Source: Clostridia bacterium (lineage in GTDB: Bacteria; Bacillota; Clostridia; Christensenellales; Aristaeellaceae). From it: a DNA stretch of 64,000 nt. This document shows positions 48,830 to 57,808 of this stretch, piece after piece. Under the pieces are notes generated by a model that had not been told where the DNA came from, ran no database searches, and was given only the letters and a program-made list of their open reading frames with translations. The DNA lies in contig JAFYVB010000018.1 of NCBI GenBank assembly GCA_017549335.1, positions 1 through 64,000 of the forward strand, in the 5' to 3' direction. Position numbers and translations under genes: made by a program. Position 1 is the stretch's first letter. Each line of letters opens with the position of its first letter.

Positions 48830-50569
48830 ATGAAGAAACTCGTTTCCCTGTTTCTGGCGCTGATCATGATGCTGGCCCTCGTGCCTTCCGTGACGGCTGA
48901 AGAACCCGTGAAGATCACCTACGGCTCCACCCAGAGCGTGGCTGACTTCGCTCAGTTCGAAATCATTCAGGAGCTGTGCAAGAAGCTGAACATCGAACTG
49001 ACCGTGACCAACTATGACTATGACTCTCTGCTGGTTATGCTGGCCGATGGTTCCTTCCCGGACATCATGGCTTCCCGTATTGAGTATCTGGACAACGTGC
49101 TCAAGAGCGGCTACGCCCTGAACATCGAGCCCTATCTGGACACCCATCTGACCAACATGAAGAGCGAAATGTATGCGCAGACCAACGAGCTGCTGCAGAT
49201 GCTCTATCCCTATGAAGATGGCGCCATCTACTTCGCCTGCCCCGCCGTTGGTATCTCTGAATACCAGGGCCTGCCCGGCCAGTATCGCGGCTACATCGTC
49301 CGCTGGGACTACTACAAGGAACTGGGCTGCCCGCCCATCAACAGCATTGAAGATTACATCGACGTGCTGTGCGCGATGGTCGACCTGCATCCCACCGATG
49401 AAGACGGCAACCCCAACTGGGCGTACGGCGTAAACAAGAGCCTGCGCGACATGGGCGGCTACTTCTCTTCCTTCCAGGTTGACATCGGCTTCAACCTTTG
49501 GTCCACCGCTTACCTGTACAAGTGCAACAACGTGACCAACAAGCTGGTCAACGGCTACACCGACGTTGAGCATTCTTCCTACTGGTCCGACATGCGCTTC
49601 CAGAACGCGCTGTATCGCCGCGGCCTGGATAACGACTATCCCTACTACAACACCGACGTGTTCATCATGGACGGCGACGAGTTCAACGCTCTGGGCGTTG
49701 AAGGCCGCTTCATGGGCGTCCACTATGTTGAGGACGAACTGTACCTGAACTCCATCAAGAAGGATCCCAACTCCCTGGCTGCTTACGTTGTTATTCCTTC
49801 TGAATCCACCTGGCTGTACGCTGACGTTAACCTGATGCTGGGCAACGCCCCCGCGTACTACACCTTCTTCAACAAGAACAGCGAAAACATCGACAAGGTT
49901 CTGGAATTCTGGAACTACATGTACGATCCTGACTTCGTCCGCGAATGGAAGGTCGGTAAGCAGGGCGAATCCTGGGACATCATCGACGGCGTTCCCACCA
50001 TGAAGCCCGAATACCTGATGAAGCTGGCTGAGTATGACGAAGACTTCGTTGAAAAGCGCGGCTACGGTCGTGCCTCCGGCCAGATCGTTGGCTACATGGG
50101 CACCACCAAGCATCCCGACGGCTACCTCCTCGACCTGTCTATGACCATGGAAAACTCCATCGCCGCTCAGCTGCCCTGGCAGAAGGACTTCGCTGAACAC
50201 TACGGCGAGGAATTCTGGGTAGACGCTCAGTACAAGCTGATGAAGCACAACCAGTACGACGCCGGTGAGACCATCTCCGCCGCTCTGACTGACATCCCCA
50301 TGGACTACAAGCGCACCCTCGAGCTGATGAACGACGTTATGGAAACCGCCATGCCCGAACTGATCATGGCTGAGTCCGACGAAGAATTCCTGGACATCCA
50401 GGAGCGCGTTCTGGAAGAGCTGAAGGATCTGGGCGAAGAAGACGTTTGGACCTGGTTCAACACGCAGTGGGAAGCCGCTCGTGAAATGATCTGGCCCATC
50501 TTCGAACAGAGCTGCCTTGAGCAGGGTCTGCGTCCCGAAGGCGTCCGCGACATCAACGACTACAACTAA
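48830..50569 (+). CDS. Extracellular solute-binding protein of an ABC importer
   Basis: 579 aa. Signal peptide 1-23 (ends SVTAEE) without a lipobox cysteine, unusual for a Gram-positive binding protein. The rest is the large LplA/YtcQ-type binding protein that accompanies LplB and LplC permeases and binds oligosaccharides. Codon choice is noticeably more restricted (GTT, GAC, CTG) than in neighbouring genes, suggesting high expression. A strong hairpin without U-tract follows, likely protecting this part of the mRNA. ATG at 48830 behind AGGAGG. Confidence 0.9.
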   Translation: MKKLVSLFLALIMMLALVPSVTAEEPVKITYGSTQSVADFAQFEIIQELCKKLNIELTVTNYDYDSLLVMLADGSFPDIMASRIEYLDNVLKSGYALNIEPYLDTHLTNMKSEMYAQTNELLQMLYPYEDGAIYFACPAVGISEYQGLPGQYRGYIVRWDYYKELGCPPINSIEDYIDVLCAMVDLHPTDEDGNPNWAYGVNKSLRDMGGYFSSFQVDIGFNLWSTAYLYKCNNVTNKLVNGYTDVEHSSYWSDMRFQNALYRRGLDNDYPYYNTDVFIMDGDEFNALGVEGRFMGVHYVEDELYLNSIKKDPNSLAAYVVIPSESTWLYADVNLMLGNAPAYYTFFNKNSENIDKVLEFWNYMYDPDFVREWKVGKQGESWDIIDGVPTMKPEYLMKLAEYDEDFVEKRGYGRASGQIVGYMGTTKHPDGYLLDLSMTMENSIAAQLPWQKDFAEHYGEEFWVDAQYKLMKHNQYDAGETISAALTDIPMDYKRTLELMNDVMETAMPELIMAESDEEFLDIQERVLEELKDLGEEDVWTWFNTQWEAAREMIWPIFEQSCLEQGLRPEGVRDINDYN

Positions 50570-50586
50570 TATTTAATTCCTTAAAC

Positions 50587-50612
50587 GGGAGCCGCCGTTT
50601 TCGGCGGCTCCC
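50587..50612 (+). other. Stem-loop between binding-protein and permease genes
   Basis: The perfect 11-bp stem GGGAGCCGCCG / CGGCGGCTCCC has a TTTT loop and no T-tract behind it. It probably lowers permease expression relative to the binding protein through mRNA stability or partial termination. Confidence 0.75.
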
Positions 50613-50644
50613 TATCGCCATTCTGAATGAGGAAAGTGATTCAT

Positions 50645-51556
50645 ATGACGACTGTGGCGACCTCTGTTAAAGTGAAAAAGCCGAAGAAGAACTGGACGTA
50701 CTTTTTCATCGCCCTCCCGCTGATGGCGCTGGTTTTCGCGTTCAGCTACGTGCCCCTGATGGGCTGGTATCTCTCGTTTGTTGAATATACTGTCGGTCAG
50801 CCGATTCTTTCTTCCCCCTGGGTTGGGTTGAAATTCTTCAAGATGCTGTTCCAGAGCAGAGACTTTTCCCGTATTATGACCAATACGAGTATGTTCTCGC
50901 TTTACTATATAGGCATGCTTGTGCTGCCTCCGCTGTTTGCTATTCTTCTGAATGAACTCAAGGGCCGCCGCTTCGGCAAATTCTGCCAGACGGCTGCCAC
51001 GCTGCCTAACTTTGTCAGCTGGGTGCTGGTATACTCCGTGTTCTATGCCGTGTTCACCACCGACGGCGTAGTCAACGAGATCCTCAAGCTGTTTGGCACC
51101 AAGCAGAAGTGGCTGTCCAGCAAAAAGGACGTGTACTGGTTCCAGAGCTTTGTCTGGGCGTGGAAAAACGTTGGCTGGAAAGCGATCATCTACATCGCGG
51201 CCATCGCCGGTATCGATCAGGAGCTGTACGAAGCAGCTGCCGTAGACGGCGCAAGCCGCTTCAAGCAGGCATGGCACATCACCGTGCCCGGTCTTTTGCC
51301 CACCTTCCTTGTTATGTTCCTGCTGGCCATCGGCTCCTTCGTGCGCAACGGCCTGGAGCAGTACATGGTGTTTGACAACACCATCATCCACAAGCAGATC
51401 GAAACGCTGGAATTGTACACCTATAACAAGGGCTTGAAGCTGCTGGACTACAGTTATGCCACAGCCGTTGGTATGTTCCAGAGCGTTGTATCCATCGTGC
51501 TGCTGTTCCTGGCTAACGGCCTTTCCAAGGTTGTTCGCGGCGAAACCATCATTTAA
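50645..51556 (+). CDS. ABC importer permease, LplB type
   Basis: 303 aa, six membrane segments. The cytoplasmic EAA loop reads 'EAAAVDGASRFKQAWHITVPGL'. The N-terminus (KKNWTYFFIALPLMALVFAFSYVPLMGWYLSF) is typical of the LplB/YtcP group for oligosaccharide import. The ATG at 50645 is preferred over 50627 because GAGGAAA lies between them. No ATPase is encoded nearby; such systems usually share a common MsmX-like ATPase. Confidence 0.93.
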   Translation: MTTVATSVKVKKPKKNWTYFFIALPLMALVFAFSYVPLMGWYLSFVEYTVGQPILSSPWVGLKFFKMLFQSRDFSRIMTNTSMFSLYYIGMLVLPPLFAILLNELKGRRFGKFCQTAATLPNFVSWVLVYSVFYAVFTTDGVVNEILKLFGTKQKWLSSKKDVYWFQSFVWAWKNVGWKAIIYIAAIAGIDQELYEAAAVDGASRFKQAWHITVPGLLPTFLVMFLLAIGSFVRNGLEQYMVFDNTIIHKQIETLELYTYNKGLKLLDYSYATAVGMFQSVVSIVLLFLANGLSKVVRGETII

Positions 51557-51573
51557 GGAAGGAGGAAGGAATT

Positions 51574-52458
51574 ATGATCGTTGGACGCGAATCTCCTACC
51601 CGCAAGATATTCAATGTAGCGAATGTCCTTCTTTTCATCCTGATTGATATCATGTGCCTCTATCCTTTGTGGTACATTTTCATTCAGTCCTTCTCCGACG
51701 GCGCACGCGCTGCCCATGCGCTGGTATTGCCCATCGACTTTACGCTGGAAAACTACCGCGTGATCCTGGAGCGTAAGGACATCGGCCACGCGCTGTTTAT
51801 CTCCGTGGCGCGTACGGTTTCCGGCACCACGCTGACGGTATTGGGCTGCATGATGCTGGGCTACCTGTTTACCAAGCAGAACATGCCCTTCCGCAAGTTC
51901 ATGTACCGTATGCTCACCATCACCATGTACGTGGGCGGCGGTTTGATCCCCACTTACCTTGTGTACAAGTCCTACGGTATCAATAACACCTTCTGGGTGT
52001 ACATCCTTCCCTGCATTGTGGACGCTTACTACGTCATCCTCATCAAGACGTACGTGGAAAGTCTGCCGGCCAGCGTAGAGGAAAGCGCCATGCTGGACGG
52101 TGCGGGCGTGTTTACCATCTTCACCCGGATCATCCTGCCCATGTCGCTGCCCATCATCGCCACCATCGCCATTTATGCCTCTGTGGGTCAGTGGAACGCC
52201 TGGTTCGACAACCATATTTACAATATCAACAGCAAAGACCTTGAAACTCTGCAGTATTTGTTGTATAAATATATGAACGAAGCGCAGAGCATCACGCAGG
52301 AAATCAAGGAAAAGAACCCCGGTATGCGCATCAAGGTAACGCCCCGCGGCGTGCGTATGACCATCACCATGATCACTACGATCCCCGTGCTGTGCATCTA
52401 TCCTTTCCTGCAGCGGTATCTGATCAAGGGATTGCTGATCGGCGCCGTCAAGGGCTGA
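51574..52458 (+). CDS. ABC importer permease, LplC type
   Basis: 294 aa, six membrane segments, MalG-like. EAA loop 'EESAMLDGAGVFTIFTRIILPMSLP' and C-terminus 'YPFLQRYLIKGLLIGAVKG', the usual LplC ending. It pairs with the LplB-type permease 17 bases upstream. GGAAGGAGG precedes the ATG. Confidence 0.93.
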   Translation: MIVGRESPTRKIFNVANVLLFILIDIMCLYPLWYIFIQSFSDGARAAHALVLPIDFTLENYRVILERKDIGHALFISVARTVSGTTLTVLGCMMLGYLFTKQNMPFRKFMYRMLTITMYVGGGLIPTYLVYKSYGINNTFWVYILPCIVDAYYVILIKTYVESLPASVEESAMLDGAGVFTIFTRIILPMSLPIIATIAIYASVGQWNAWFDNHIYNINSKDLETLQYLLYKYMNEAQSITQEIKEKNPGMRIKVTPRGVRMTITMITTIPVLCIYPFLQRYLIKGLLIGAVKG

Positions 52459-52463
52459 TCGGT

Positions 52464-52600
52464 GCGGCAATAAAGCCCGCAATCACAACAGGGCTGCTTC
52501 GGCAGCCCTGTTGCTTACTGTGTTGGCTGCGGCAATAAAGCCCGCAATCGCAGCAGGCTGCTTTGGCAGCCCTGTTGCTTACTGCGTTGGCTGCGGCAAA
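52464..52600 (+). repeat. 65-bp tandem repeat carrying a hairpin
   Basis: Two near-identical 65-bp units (52464-52528, 52529-52592), with the first nine bases of a third (GCGGCAAAG), begin right behind the LplC stop. Each holds a stem built on CAGGGCTGC / GCAGCCCTG (first copy 52489-52510). Only short T-rich tails follow. It may be a duplicated operon-end terminator. Confidence 0.75.
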
Positions 52601-52640
52601 GTACCGATCACATTTTTGCTCCGATGGAGCATTCTCATCA

Positions 52641-52666
52641 TGCGCCGCGTCTGCGGCGTTTTTTAC
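52641..52666 (+). terminator. Terminator just upstream of the EamA gene
   Basis: CGCCGC / GCGGCG stem (52643-52648, 52653-52658) with a six-T tract, only 20 bases before the EamA start. It is either the true end of the ABC operon or an attenuator of the EamA gene. Confidence 0.75.
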
Positions 52667-52684
52667 AGAGAAGCAGGAGATCAC

Positions 52685-53551
52685 ATGAGAAACAAAAAAC
52701 TGCTGGGTCAGCTGTGCATAATCGGCTCGGCCATCATTTTCGGCTTCACCCCCGTGCTGGCGGCCATTTCCTATCAGGGCGGCAACAACGGCATCAACAT
52801 GGCCTTCCTGCGCGCTTTGGTTCCCCTGCCGCTGCTGTTGTTCCTTGGCAGAAAGCAGGCCCTCCCCACCAAAGCCCAGTGGAAAAGCGGCCTGCTGGCG
52901 GGCTGCTTATCCTTTGGCTGCACGCTGCTTTTGTACTCCTCCTATGAGTACATTTCCCCCGGCCTTGCCACCACGCTGCATTTCCTCTATCCGCTGTATG
53001 TGACGGTATATGAGGCTGTGCGCGATCGGGAGCGTCCCGGCCTTCCGCGATTGGCGGGCCTGGCGCTGGGTTTGCTGGGCTCGGTTTTGTTTGTGGATCT
53101 GTCCGGCGAGGGCGGCAGCACGCTGGGATATATTCTGGCGCTGGGCAGCGGACTGAGCTATGCGCTGTACATCGTGGCGCTCAGCAAGGAAGCGGCAAAG
53201 CCCATGCCGCTGTTCCGTTTGACGATGGTGGTATCCGTAGCGGGCGTGTTTATCTGCGGCGCGGTGGGCGGCGTCATGGGAAAGCTGACGGCGGCCATGC
53301 CCCTGAATGCGTGGGTGTGTGCCATTGCCGTGGCGCTGCTGGCGGCTGTTGTGGGCGGCGTGCTCTTCCAAAGGGGCGTCCGCGAGATCGGCGGCGGCAA
53401 CTCGGCGCTGCTCTCGCTCTTTGAGCCCATCACCAGCGTGATCTTCAGCGTATGGCTGCTGAACGATATCCTCTCGCTCCGCAAGCTCATGGGCTGCGCG
53501 CTGATCCTTGGCGGCTTGCTGATGGTATCGCTTCAAAAAGAAAAGAAATAA
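52685..53551 (+). CDS. EamA/DMT family transporter
   Basis: 288 aa with ten hydrophobic segments in two EamA repeats (about 8-135 and 145-285). The second ends 'LFEPITSVIFSVWLLNDILSLRKLMGCALILGGLLMVS', characteristic of the drug/metabolite transporter superfamily. The substrate is unknown. ATG at 52685 behind AGGAG. An intrinsic terminator lies immediately upstream, so it either has an unseen promoter or depends on read-through. Confidence 0.92.
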   Translation: MRNKKLLGQLCIIGSAIIFGFTPVLAAISYQGGNNGINMAFLRALVPLPLLLFLGRKQALPTKAQWKSGLLAGCLSFGCTLLLYSSYEYISPGLATTLHFLYPLYVTVYEAVRDRERPGLPRLAGLALGLLGSVLFVDLSGEGGSTLGYILALGSGLSYALYIVALSKEAAKPMPLFRLTMVVSVAGVFICGAVGGVMGKLTAAMPLNAWVCAIAVALLAAVVGGVLFQRGVREIGGGNSALLSLFEPITSVIFSVWLLNDILSLRKLMGCALILGGLLMVSLQKEKK

Positions 53552-53588
53552 AAAAGCTCCCGTTGACGAAAGTCAGCGGGAGTTCTTT
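53551..53588 (+). terminator. Bidirectional terminator
   Basis: The perfect 11-bp stem CTCCCGTTGAC / GTCAGCGGGAG has a GAAA loop, A-run before and T-rich tract after. Confidence 0.88.
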
Positions 53589-54718
53589 CATTTATATAAG
53601 TCAACGATGTGCCGGTACTTTTCCACGATCCTTTTCACCTGATCGTGGGGCAGGCCGTACACCGTGTTCATATTGCGGCCCACCATGGTTTTGCCGGCGG
53701 CCAGCGCGTTCATAATGGCTTCTTCGGTGGCCTGCGCGGCGGCGATAAAGAAGGGGTCGATCAGCTCGTCGGGCATATAGTCGATCTTCACCGGCTTGGG
53801 AGAGAAGGCGTTTTCGTTGGCGGTGGAGAAGGCGAGGAAAATATCGCCCGAGCTGGTGTGATTGCCGCCGCCCAGTCTGCCGATGCCAATGGCTGCGCGC
53901 CTTGCGATCTTGTTGAGCTGCCAGGGCATAAAGGGCGCATCCGTTGCGATGACGGCAATGATGGAGCCTGCGCCGGGCACGGGCGCCAACTGCGGGTAAT
54001 GCCGCTCACAGCCCTCGATCTCGCGGCCCAGGGGAATGCCTTTGATGCACAGCTCCTTGCGGGTGCCGTGATTGGCCTGCACCAGCACGCCCACGGTGAA
54101 TTCCTTTTCGCCCAGCATCACGCGGCGGGAGGAGGTGCCTGTGCCGCCCTTGAACTGGTGGCAGATCATGCCCGTGCCGCCGCCCACGCTGCCTTCTGCG
54201 ATGGCGCCGCCGTGAGCAGAGTCAAGGGCTTCAAATACGTGCTCTTCCTTTACCTTAAAGCCGTTGATGTTATTGAGCACGCCGTCGAATGTTTCTGCCA
54301 CCACAGGATAAAAATAACCGTAGCCGGGGATGGGCGTATCGCCGTTGAAGTGCTGCGGATAGGCGTCGTGCAGGAACATCCACTTGCTTACGCTGTCGCG
54401 CACGATGCCCACGCTGTGGGTATTGGTGATCGTCATGGGGCCGTGCATGAAGCCCGAATCGATGAGCCACGGGAGCCCTGTCATTTCGCCGTTGCCGTTG
54501 AGCACGGCATGACCGGCGAACACGGCGCTGCGCTTTTTGCCGCGGGGCAGGATGGCTGTGACGCCTGTACGCGCGAAATCGGAGTCGACGCCGTTGTTCT
54601 CCCGGGGCTCGCCCGATATAACGGTGGAATAGCCCACTTCCACGCCGGGAACGTCGGTGATGGCGTTAAAGGCGCCGCACTGCCCTTCAAAGGGCAAACC
54701 CAGATCTCTTGCTCGCAT
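53588..54718 (-). CDS. P1 family peptidase (DmpA/S58-like)
   Basis: 376 aa. The S58 family comprises Ntn-fold aminopeptidases/amidases that cleave themselves to expose an N-terminal nucleophile. Landmarks are 'NAITDVPGVEVGYST', 'RTGVTAILPRG', 'LPWLIDSGFMHGPMTITNTHSVG', 'EGSVGGGTGMICHQFKGGTGTSSR' containing the likely cleavage/nucleophile region, and 'ATDAPFMPWQLNKIARRAAIGIGR'. I start at 54718 (MRARDLGLPF); the longer frame would add a hydrophobic leader that overlaps the divergent MerR promoter. It is read away from the MerR regulator. Confidence 0.92.
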   Translation of the reverse strand: MRARDLGLPFEGQCGAFNAITDVPGVEVGYSTVISGEPRENNGVDSDFARTGVTAILPRGKKRSAVFAGHAVLNGNGEMTGLPWLIDSGFMHGPMTITNTHSVGIVRDSVSKWMFLHDAYPQHFNGDTPIPGYGYFYPVVAETFDGVLNNINGFKVKEEHVFEALDSAHGGAIAEGSVGGGTGMICHQFKGGTGTSSRRVMLGEKEFTVGVLVQANHGTRKELCIKGIPLGREIEGCERHYPQLAPVPGAGSIIAVIATDAPFMPWQLNKIARRAAIGIGRLGGGNHTSSGDIFLAFSTANENAFSPKPVKIDYMPDELIDPFFIAAAQATEEAIMNALAAGKTMVGRNMNTVYGLPHDQVKRIVEKYRHIVDLYK

Positions 54719-54795
54719 GTTGAATATCTCGCTTTCCGAAAAATAGATATATTTTACTATAATACAAAAAAGAGGAAAAAGCAATCCGAAAACAC

Positions 54796-54831
54796 TTGCG
54801 ATAATCGGATAACGATAGTATAATACCGATT
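54796..54831 (+). promoter_or_regulatory. MerR-gene promoter with dyad
   Basis: TTGCGA (54796-54801), 17-bp spacer, TATAAT (54819-54824). AATCGG / CCGATT (54803-54808, 54826-54831) flank the -10 region as a possible autoregulatory operator. Confidence 0.7.
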
Positions 54832-54848
54832 TGGAAAGAGGCGATGAC

Positions 54849-55646
54849 ATGAAACGCTACAAGATCGGCGAGGTCGCGCGGCTGCTGGGAACCACCACGC
54901 AGGCATTGCGCTTTTACGAACAGGAAGGCATCATCGTGCCCGAAAAGACGGAAAACGGCACGCGAACCTACTCCGAAGCGGATATCATCCGCCTGATGGC
55001 CTTCAAGCGCTACCAGCTGCTGGAATTCAGCGTGCAGGACGTGGCGGAGTATTTCAAAAAGGGCAGCATCCCTTCGCTGCTGGATACCATCGGCGAGCAT
55101 CGCAATGCCCTGCTGCGCAAAAGCGAGGAGCTGCTGCGCCGCGCCCATGCCATGGAGCATTATGAAATGCTTTTGCGCACCGCCGGGGAGAATATCGACC
55201 GGGTGATCCTTACCCGGCGGCCCGACGTGTATATGCATCCCTGCTCCCTTGCAGAATTGGAAATGCTCAAGGGCTCGAAAAAGGAAAGCTTTGAGCGGTT
55301 CATGGAAGCCATGCCCGATGCGCATATCTGCTTTGCCTATCATCCGGATGGCGAAAAGCCCCTGCGCTTTTACTTTGCCGTGACGGAGCCCGCGGCGCAG
55401 ACGTGGTCGCTGCCGCTGGAGGATGCGGTTTGCCACAAGGGCGGCAAGTGCGTGGTTTTGTTCGTGCGTACCGATATGCAGCTGTGGCAGGAGGAATATC
55501 TGCAGGCGCAGCTGGCTCGCGTGGAGGCGGAGGGCTACAAAGTGGATCGCTCCGTGCCCGTGCTCGGACAGCAGCTGGCTTCCGAAAACGTCACCGCAGC
55601 GAAAAACGGCTATCTGCTGGCGGCGCTGCATATTTCTGTGCTATAA
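54849..55646 (+). CDS. MerR family transcriptional regulator
   Basis: 265 aa. N-terminal winged HTH 'KIGEVARLLGTTTQALRFYEQEGIIVPEKTENGTRTYSEADIIRL', a dimerisation helix (about 80-115), and a ~145-residue C-terminal effector domain of the GyrI-like/ligand-binding type. No conserved metal-binding cysteine cluster is present. The next promoter downstream has the 19-bp spacer with an internal dyad that MerR proteins untwist, so the secreted flavoprotein gene at 55754 is its likely target. The ATG at 54849 lies 13 bases behind an AGAGGCG site. Confidence 0.92.
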   Translation: MKRYKIGEVARLLGTTTQALRFYEQEGIIVPEKTENGTRTYSEADIIRLMAFKRYQLLEFSVQDVAEYFKKGSIPSLLDTIGEHRNALLRKSEELLRRAHAMEHYEMLLRTAGENIDRVILTRRPDVYMHPCSLAELEMLKGSKKESFERFMEAMPDAHICFAYHPDGEKPLRFYFAVTEPAAQTWSLPLEDAVCHKGGKCVVLFVRTDMQLWQEEYLQAQLARVEAEGYKVDRSVPVLGQQLASENVTAAKNGYLLAALHISVL

Positions 55647-55671
55647 AATCGATAAAAATTTATCAAATATA

Positions 55672-55702
55672 TTGAATCTAAAGTGTACTTTAGGTATATA
55701 CT
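55672..55702 (+). promoter_or_regulatory. MerR-type promoter of the flavoprotein gene
   Basis: TTGAAT (55672-55677) and TATACT (55697-55702) are 19 bp apart. The spacer contains CTAAAGT-GT-ACTTTAG (55678-55693), a perfect 7-bp inverted repeat. This is the hallmark layout of a MerR-activated promoter. Confidence 0.85.
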
Positions 55703-55753
55703 GGACCAAAGCGCAGAAAATCTGCGTGAAATATGTAAAGGAGAGAAACCACT

Positions 55754-57634
55754 ATGAAGCATCTCAAGACTCTGGTTGCTTTCGTGCTGTGTGCCGTGAT
55801 GGTTCTGTCTGCCTGCCCCGTGCTGGCCATGACCGCCGGTACCTACACTGCCGAAGCCATGGGCAACAACGCCATGGTGAAGGTCAGCGTAACCGTTGAC
55901 GCCGACAAGATCGTTGACGTTGAGGTGATCGAGCACGCCGAAACTCCCGGCCTGTCCGACAAGCCCATCGCTGACATCCCCGCTGCCATCGAGCAGTATC
56001 AGTCTCTGGCTGTTGACGCCATCTCCGGCGCCACCAAGACCTCTGTGGCCATCCTGGCTGCCGTTGAAGCCGCTCTGACCGAAGCCGGCGCCGACGTTGC
56101 TGCTCTGAAGGCCGTTAAGATCGAAAAGGAAGCTGCCGAAGATATCGAAGCTACCTATGACGTCGTTGTTCTCGGCGGCGGCGGCGCGGGTCTGACCGCT
56201 GCCATCACCGCTGCTCAGGCCGGCGCTAAGGTCGTTCTGATCGAAAAGACCGCTGCTCTGGGTGGCAACACCCTGATCGCCGGCCAGGGCTTCAACGCCG
56301 CTGACCCCGCTCGTCAGAGCAAGATGGAAATGGACCCCGCCCTGCGCAAGGAGCTGGAAAGCTATCTTGAGCTGGATCCCGCTGACTTCGGCGACTTCGC
56401 TGACGTTCTGACCACCGTTAAGGGCCAGATCACCGATTACCTGAACAGCGGCGCTACCTACCTGTTCGACTCCGTTGAACTGCACATGCTGCACCACTAC
56501 ATGGGCGGCAAGCGCACCGGCATTGACGGCACCACCATCACCCCCGATCGCGCTCTGACCGAAGTGTTCGCCAAGAACGCTCTGGCCGGCTTGGAATGGG
56601 TTGAGTCCCTGGGCGGCGGCTGGTCTGATACCACCTCCACCATCCTGGGCGCCATGTGGCCCCGCAGCCACGGCCTGTCCACCGGTAACGTCATCCCCAC
56701 CCTGGAAAAGGCTGCCCGCGCTGCCGGCGTTGAAATCATGCTGAGCACTGCCGGTAAGGAACTGATCGTTGCTGACGGCAAGGTTGCCGGCGCTATCGCC
56801 GAGACCTCTGACGGCGCGAAGGTTACCCTGCACGCCAACAAGGGCGTCATCCTGGCCACCGGTGGTTTCTCCGCCAACGCCAAGATGGTTGCCCAGTACA
56901 ACAACTACTGGCCCGGCATGAGCGACACCATGGCCTCCACCAACGCTGCCTCTCTGAGCGGCGACGGTATCGTCATGGCTCAGGCCGTTGGCGCTGACCT
57001 GACCGGCATGGGCTTCGCCCAGCTGATGCCCTCCTCTCACCCCGTGGACGGTTCTCTGTTCTCCGGTGTTTGGGGCAGTGCTGAAACCCAGGTCTTCGTT
57101 AACAAGGAAGGCAAGCGCTACGTCAACGAATATGCCGAGCGCGACGTTCTGTCCAAGGCTGCCCTCGAGCAGACTGACGGCATCTTCTACATCATCTGCG
57201 ATAAGGACATCGTGGGCACCCGTGACCTGAGCGCCATGGAAGCCGCCGGCAACGTTGTTCTGGCGAACTCTCTGGAAGAGCTGGCCAACAAGCTGGGCAT
57301 CCCCGCCGACACCTTCATCGCCGAGATGGATCGCTACAACTCCTTCGTGGAAACCAAGGTTGACCTTGACTGGGGCAAGCCCCTGTTCGGCCAGAAGATC
57401 GACGAAGCTCCCTTCTGCGCCACTCCCCGTTCTCCCGCTCTGCATCACACCATGGGCGGCGTGAAGATCAACGTGGAAGCTGAAGTTCTGGACACCGAAG
57501 GCAAGGCCATTCCCGGTCTGTACGCTGCCGGCGAAGTCTGCGGCGGCATCCATGCCGGTAACCGTCTGGGCGGCAACGCCATGACCGACTTCCTCGTATT
57601 CGGCCGCATCGCCGGTGAAAACGCTGCGAAGTAA
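55754..57634 (+). CDS. Secreted flavin-dependent reductase (FMN-bind + FAD-binding domain)
   Basis: 626 aa. The export signal is residues 1-25; LSAC (18-21) could also be a lipobox. An FMN-binding domain (about 27-110) has the flavinylation motif SGATKT (91-96), where ApbE attaches FMN to the threonine. A fumarate-reductase/flavocytochrome-c-like domain follows, with 'DVVVLGGGGAGLTAAI' (FAD), 'KTAALGGNT', 'GVILATGGF' and 'HHTMGGVKIN'. Such proteins reduce fumarate, urocanate or similar acceptors outside the membrane. The acceptor here cannot be deduced. Codon use suggests high expression. Regulated by the adjacent MerR protein, by promoter architecture. Confidence 0.93.
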   Translation: MKHLKTLVAFVLCAVMVLSACPVLAMTAGTYTAEAMGNNAMVKVSVTVDADKIVDVEVIEHAETPGLSDKPIADIPAAIEQYQSLAVDAISGATKTSVAILAAVEAALTEAGADVAALKAVKIEKEAAEDIEATYDVVVLGGGGAGLTAAITAAQAGAKVVLIEKTAALGGNTLIAGQGFNAADPARQSKMEMDPALRKELESYLELDPADFGDFADVLTTVKGQITDYLNSGATYLFDSVELHMLHHYMGGKRTGIDGTTITPDRALTEVFAKNALAGLEWVESLGGGWSDTTSTILGAMWPRSHGLSTGNVIPTLEKAARAAGVEIMLSTAGKELIVADGKVAGAIAETSDGAKVTLHANKGVILATGGFSANAKMVAQYNNYWPGMSDTMASTNAASLSGDGIVMAQAVGADLTGMGFAQLMPSSHPVDGSLFSGVWGSAETQVFVNKEGKRYVNEYAERDVLSKAALEQTDGIFYIICDKDIVGTRDLSAMEAAGNVVLANSLEELANKLGIPADTFIAEMDRYNSFVETKVDLDWGKPLFGQKIDEAPFCATPRSPALHHTMGGVKINVEAEVLDTEGKAIPGLYAAGEVCGGIHAGNRLGGNAMTDFLVFGRIAGENAAK

Positions 57635-57670
57635 TTCCCGCGTAAATCGAAGTGCCTGACGGCATTTCAA

Positions 57671-57710
57671 CGGGGGAGCGAGTAATCGCTCCCCCGGTTT
57701 TTGTTTTTTT
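57671..57710 (+). terminator. Terminator of the flavoprotein gene
   Basis: The 11-bp stem CGGGGGAGCGA / TCGCTCCCCCG (57671-57681, 57686-57696) is followed by a T-rich tract on the + strand. Confidence 0.92.
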
Positions 57711-57711
57711 A

Positions 57712-57803
57712 GAATAAAATATCGCCCGCAGCAGCAAGGTCTGGCATCCATGATGCTCAACCCCTTAATGCCCACAAAGATGCAGGTGCTGCGCCAAGCG
57801 ACA
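57712..57803 (-). ncRNA. Putative small RNA d
   Basis: About 92 nt starting seven bases downstream of a consensus promoter. The first 17 nt (57803-57787) pair with the last 17 nt before the U-tract (57736-57720) at 15 positions, including G-U pairs. Inside, GCATC / GATGC (57744-57756) forms a hairpin extended by GGTT / GACC. A UUUUAUU tract then ends the RNA. A frame starting MDARPCCCG lies within it but has no stop before running into antisense of the flavoprotein, so I treat the locus as RNA. Confidence 0.6.
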
Positions 57804-57808
57804 GTATT

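Noticed and set aside
57646..57758. Short frame MDARPCCCG... inside small RNA d, resembling a cysteine-rich leader peptide
   Set aside because: It has an AAGGGG site and strong promoter, but it does not stop before entering antisense of the flavoprotein gene, no sulfur gene lies downstream, and the Cys codons fall in the 3' arm of the closing helix, which explains the sequence equally well.
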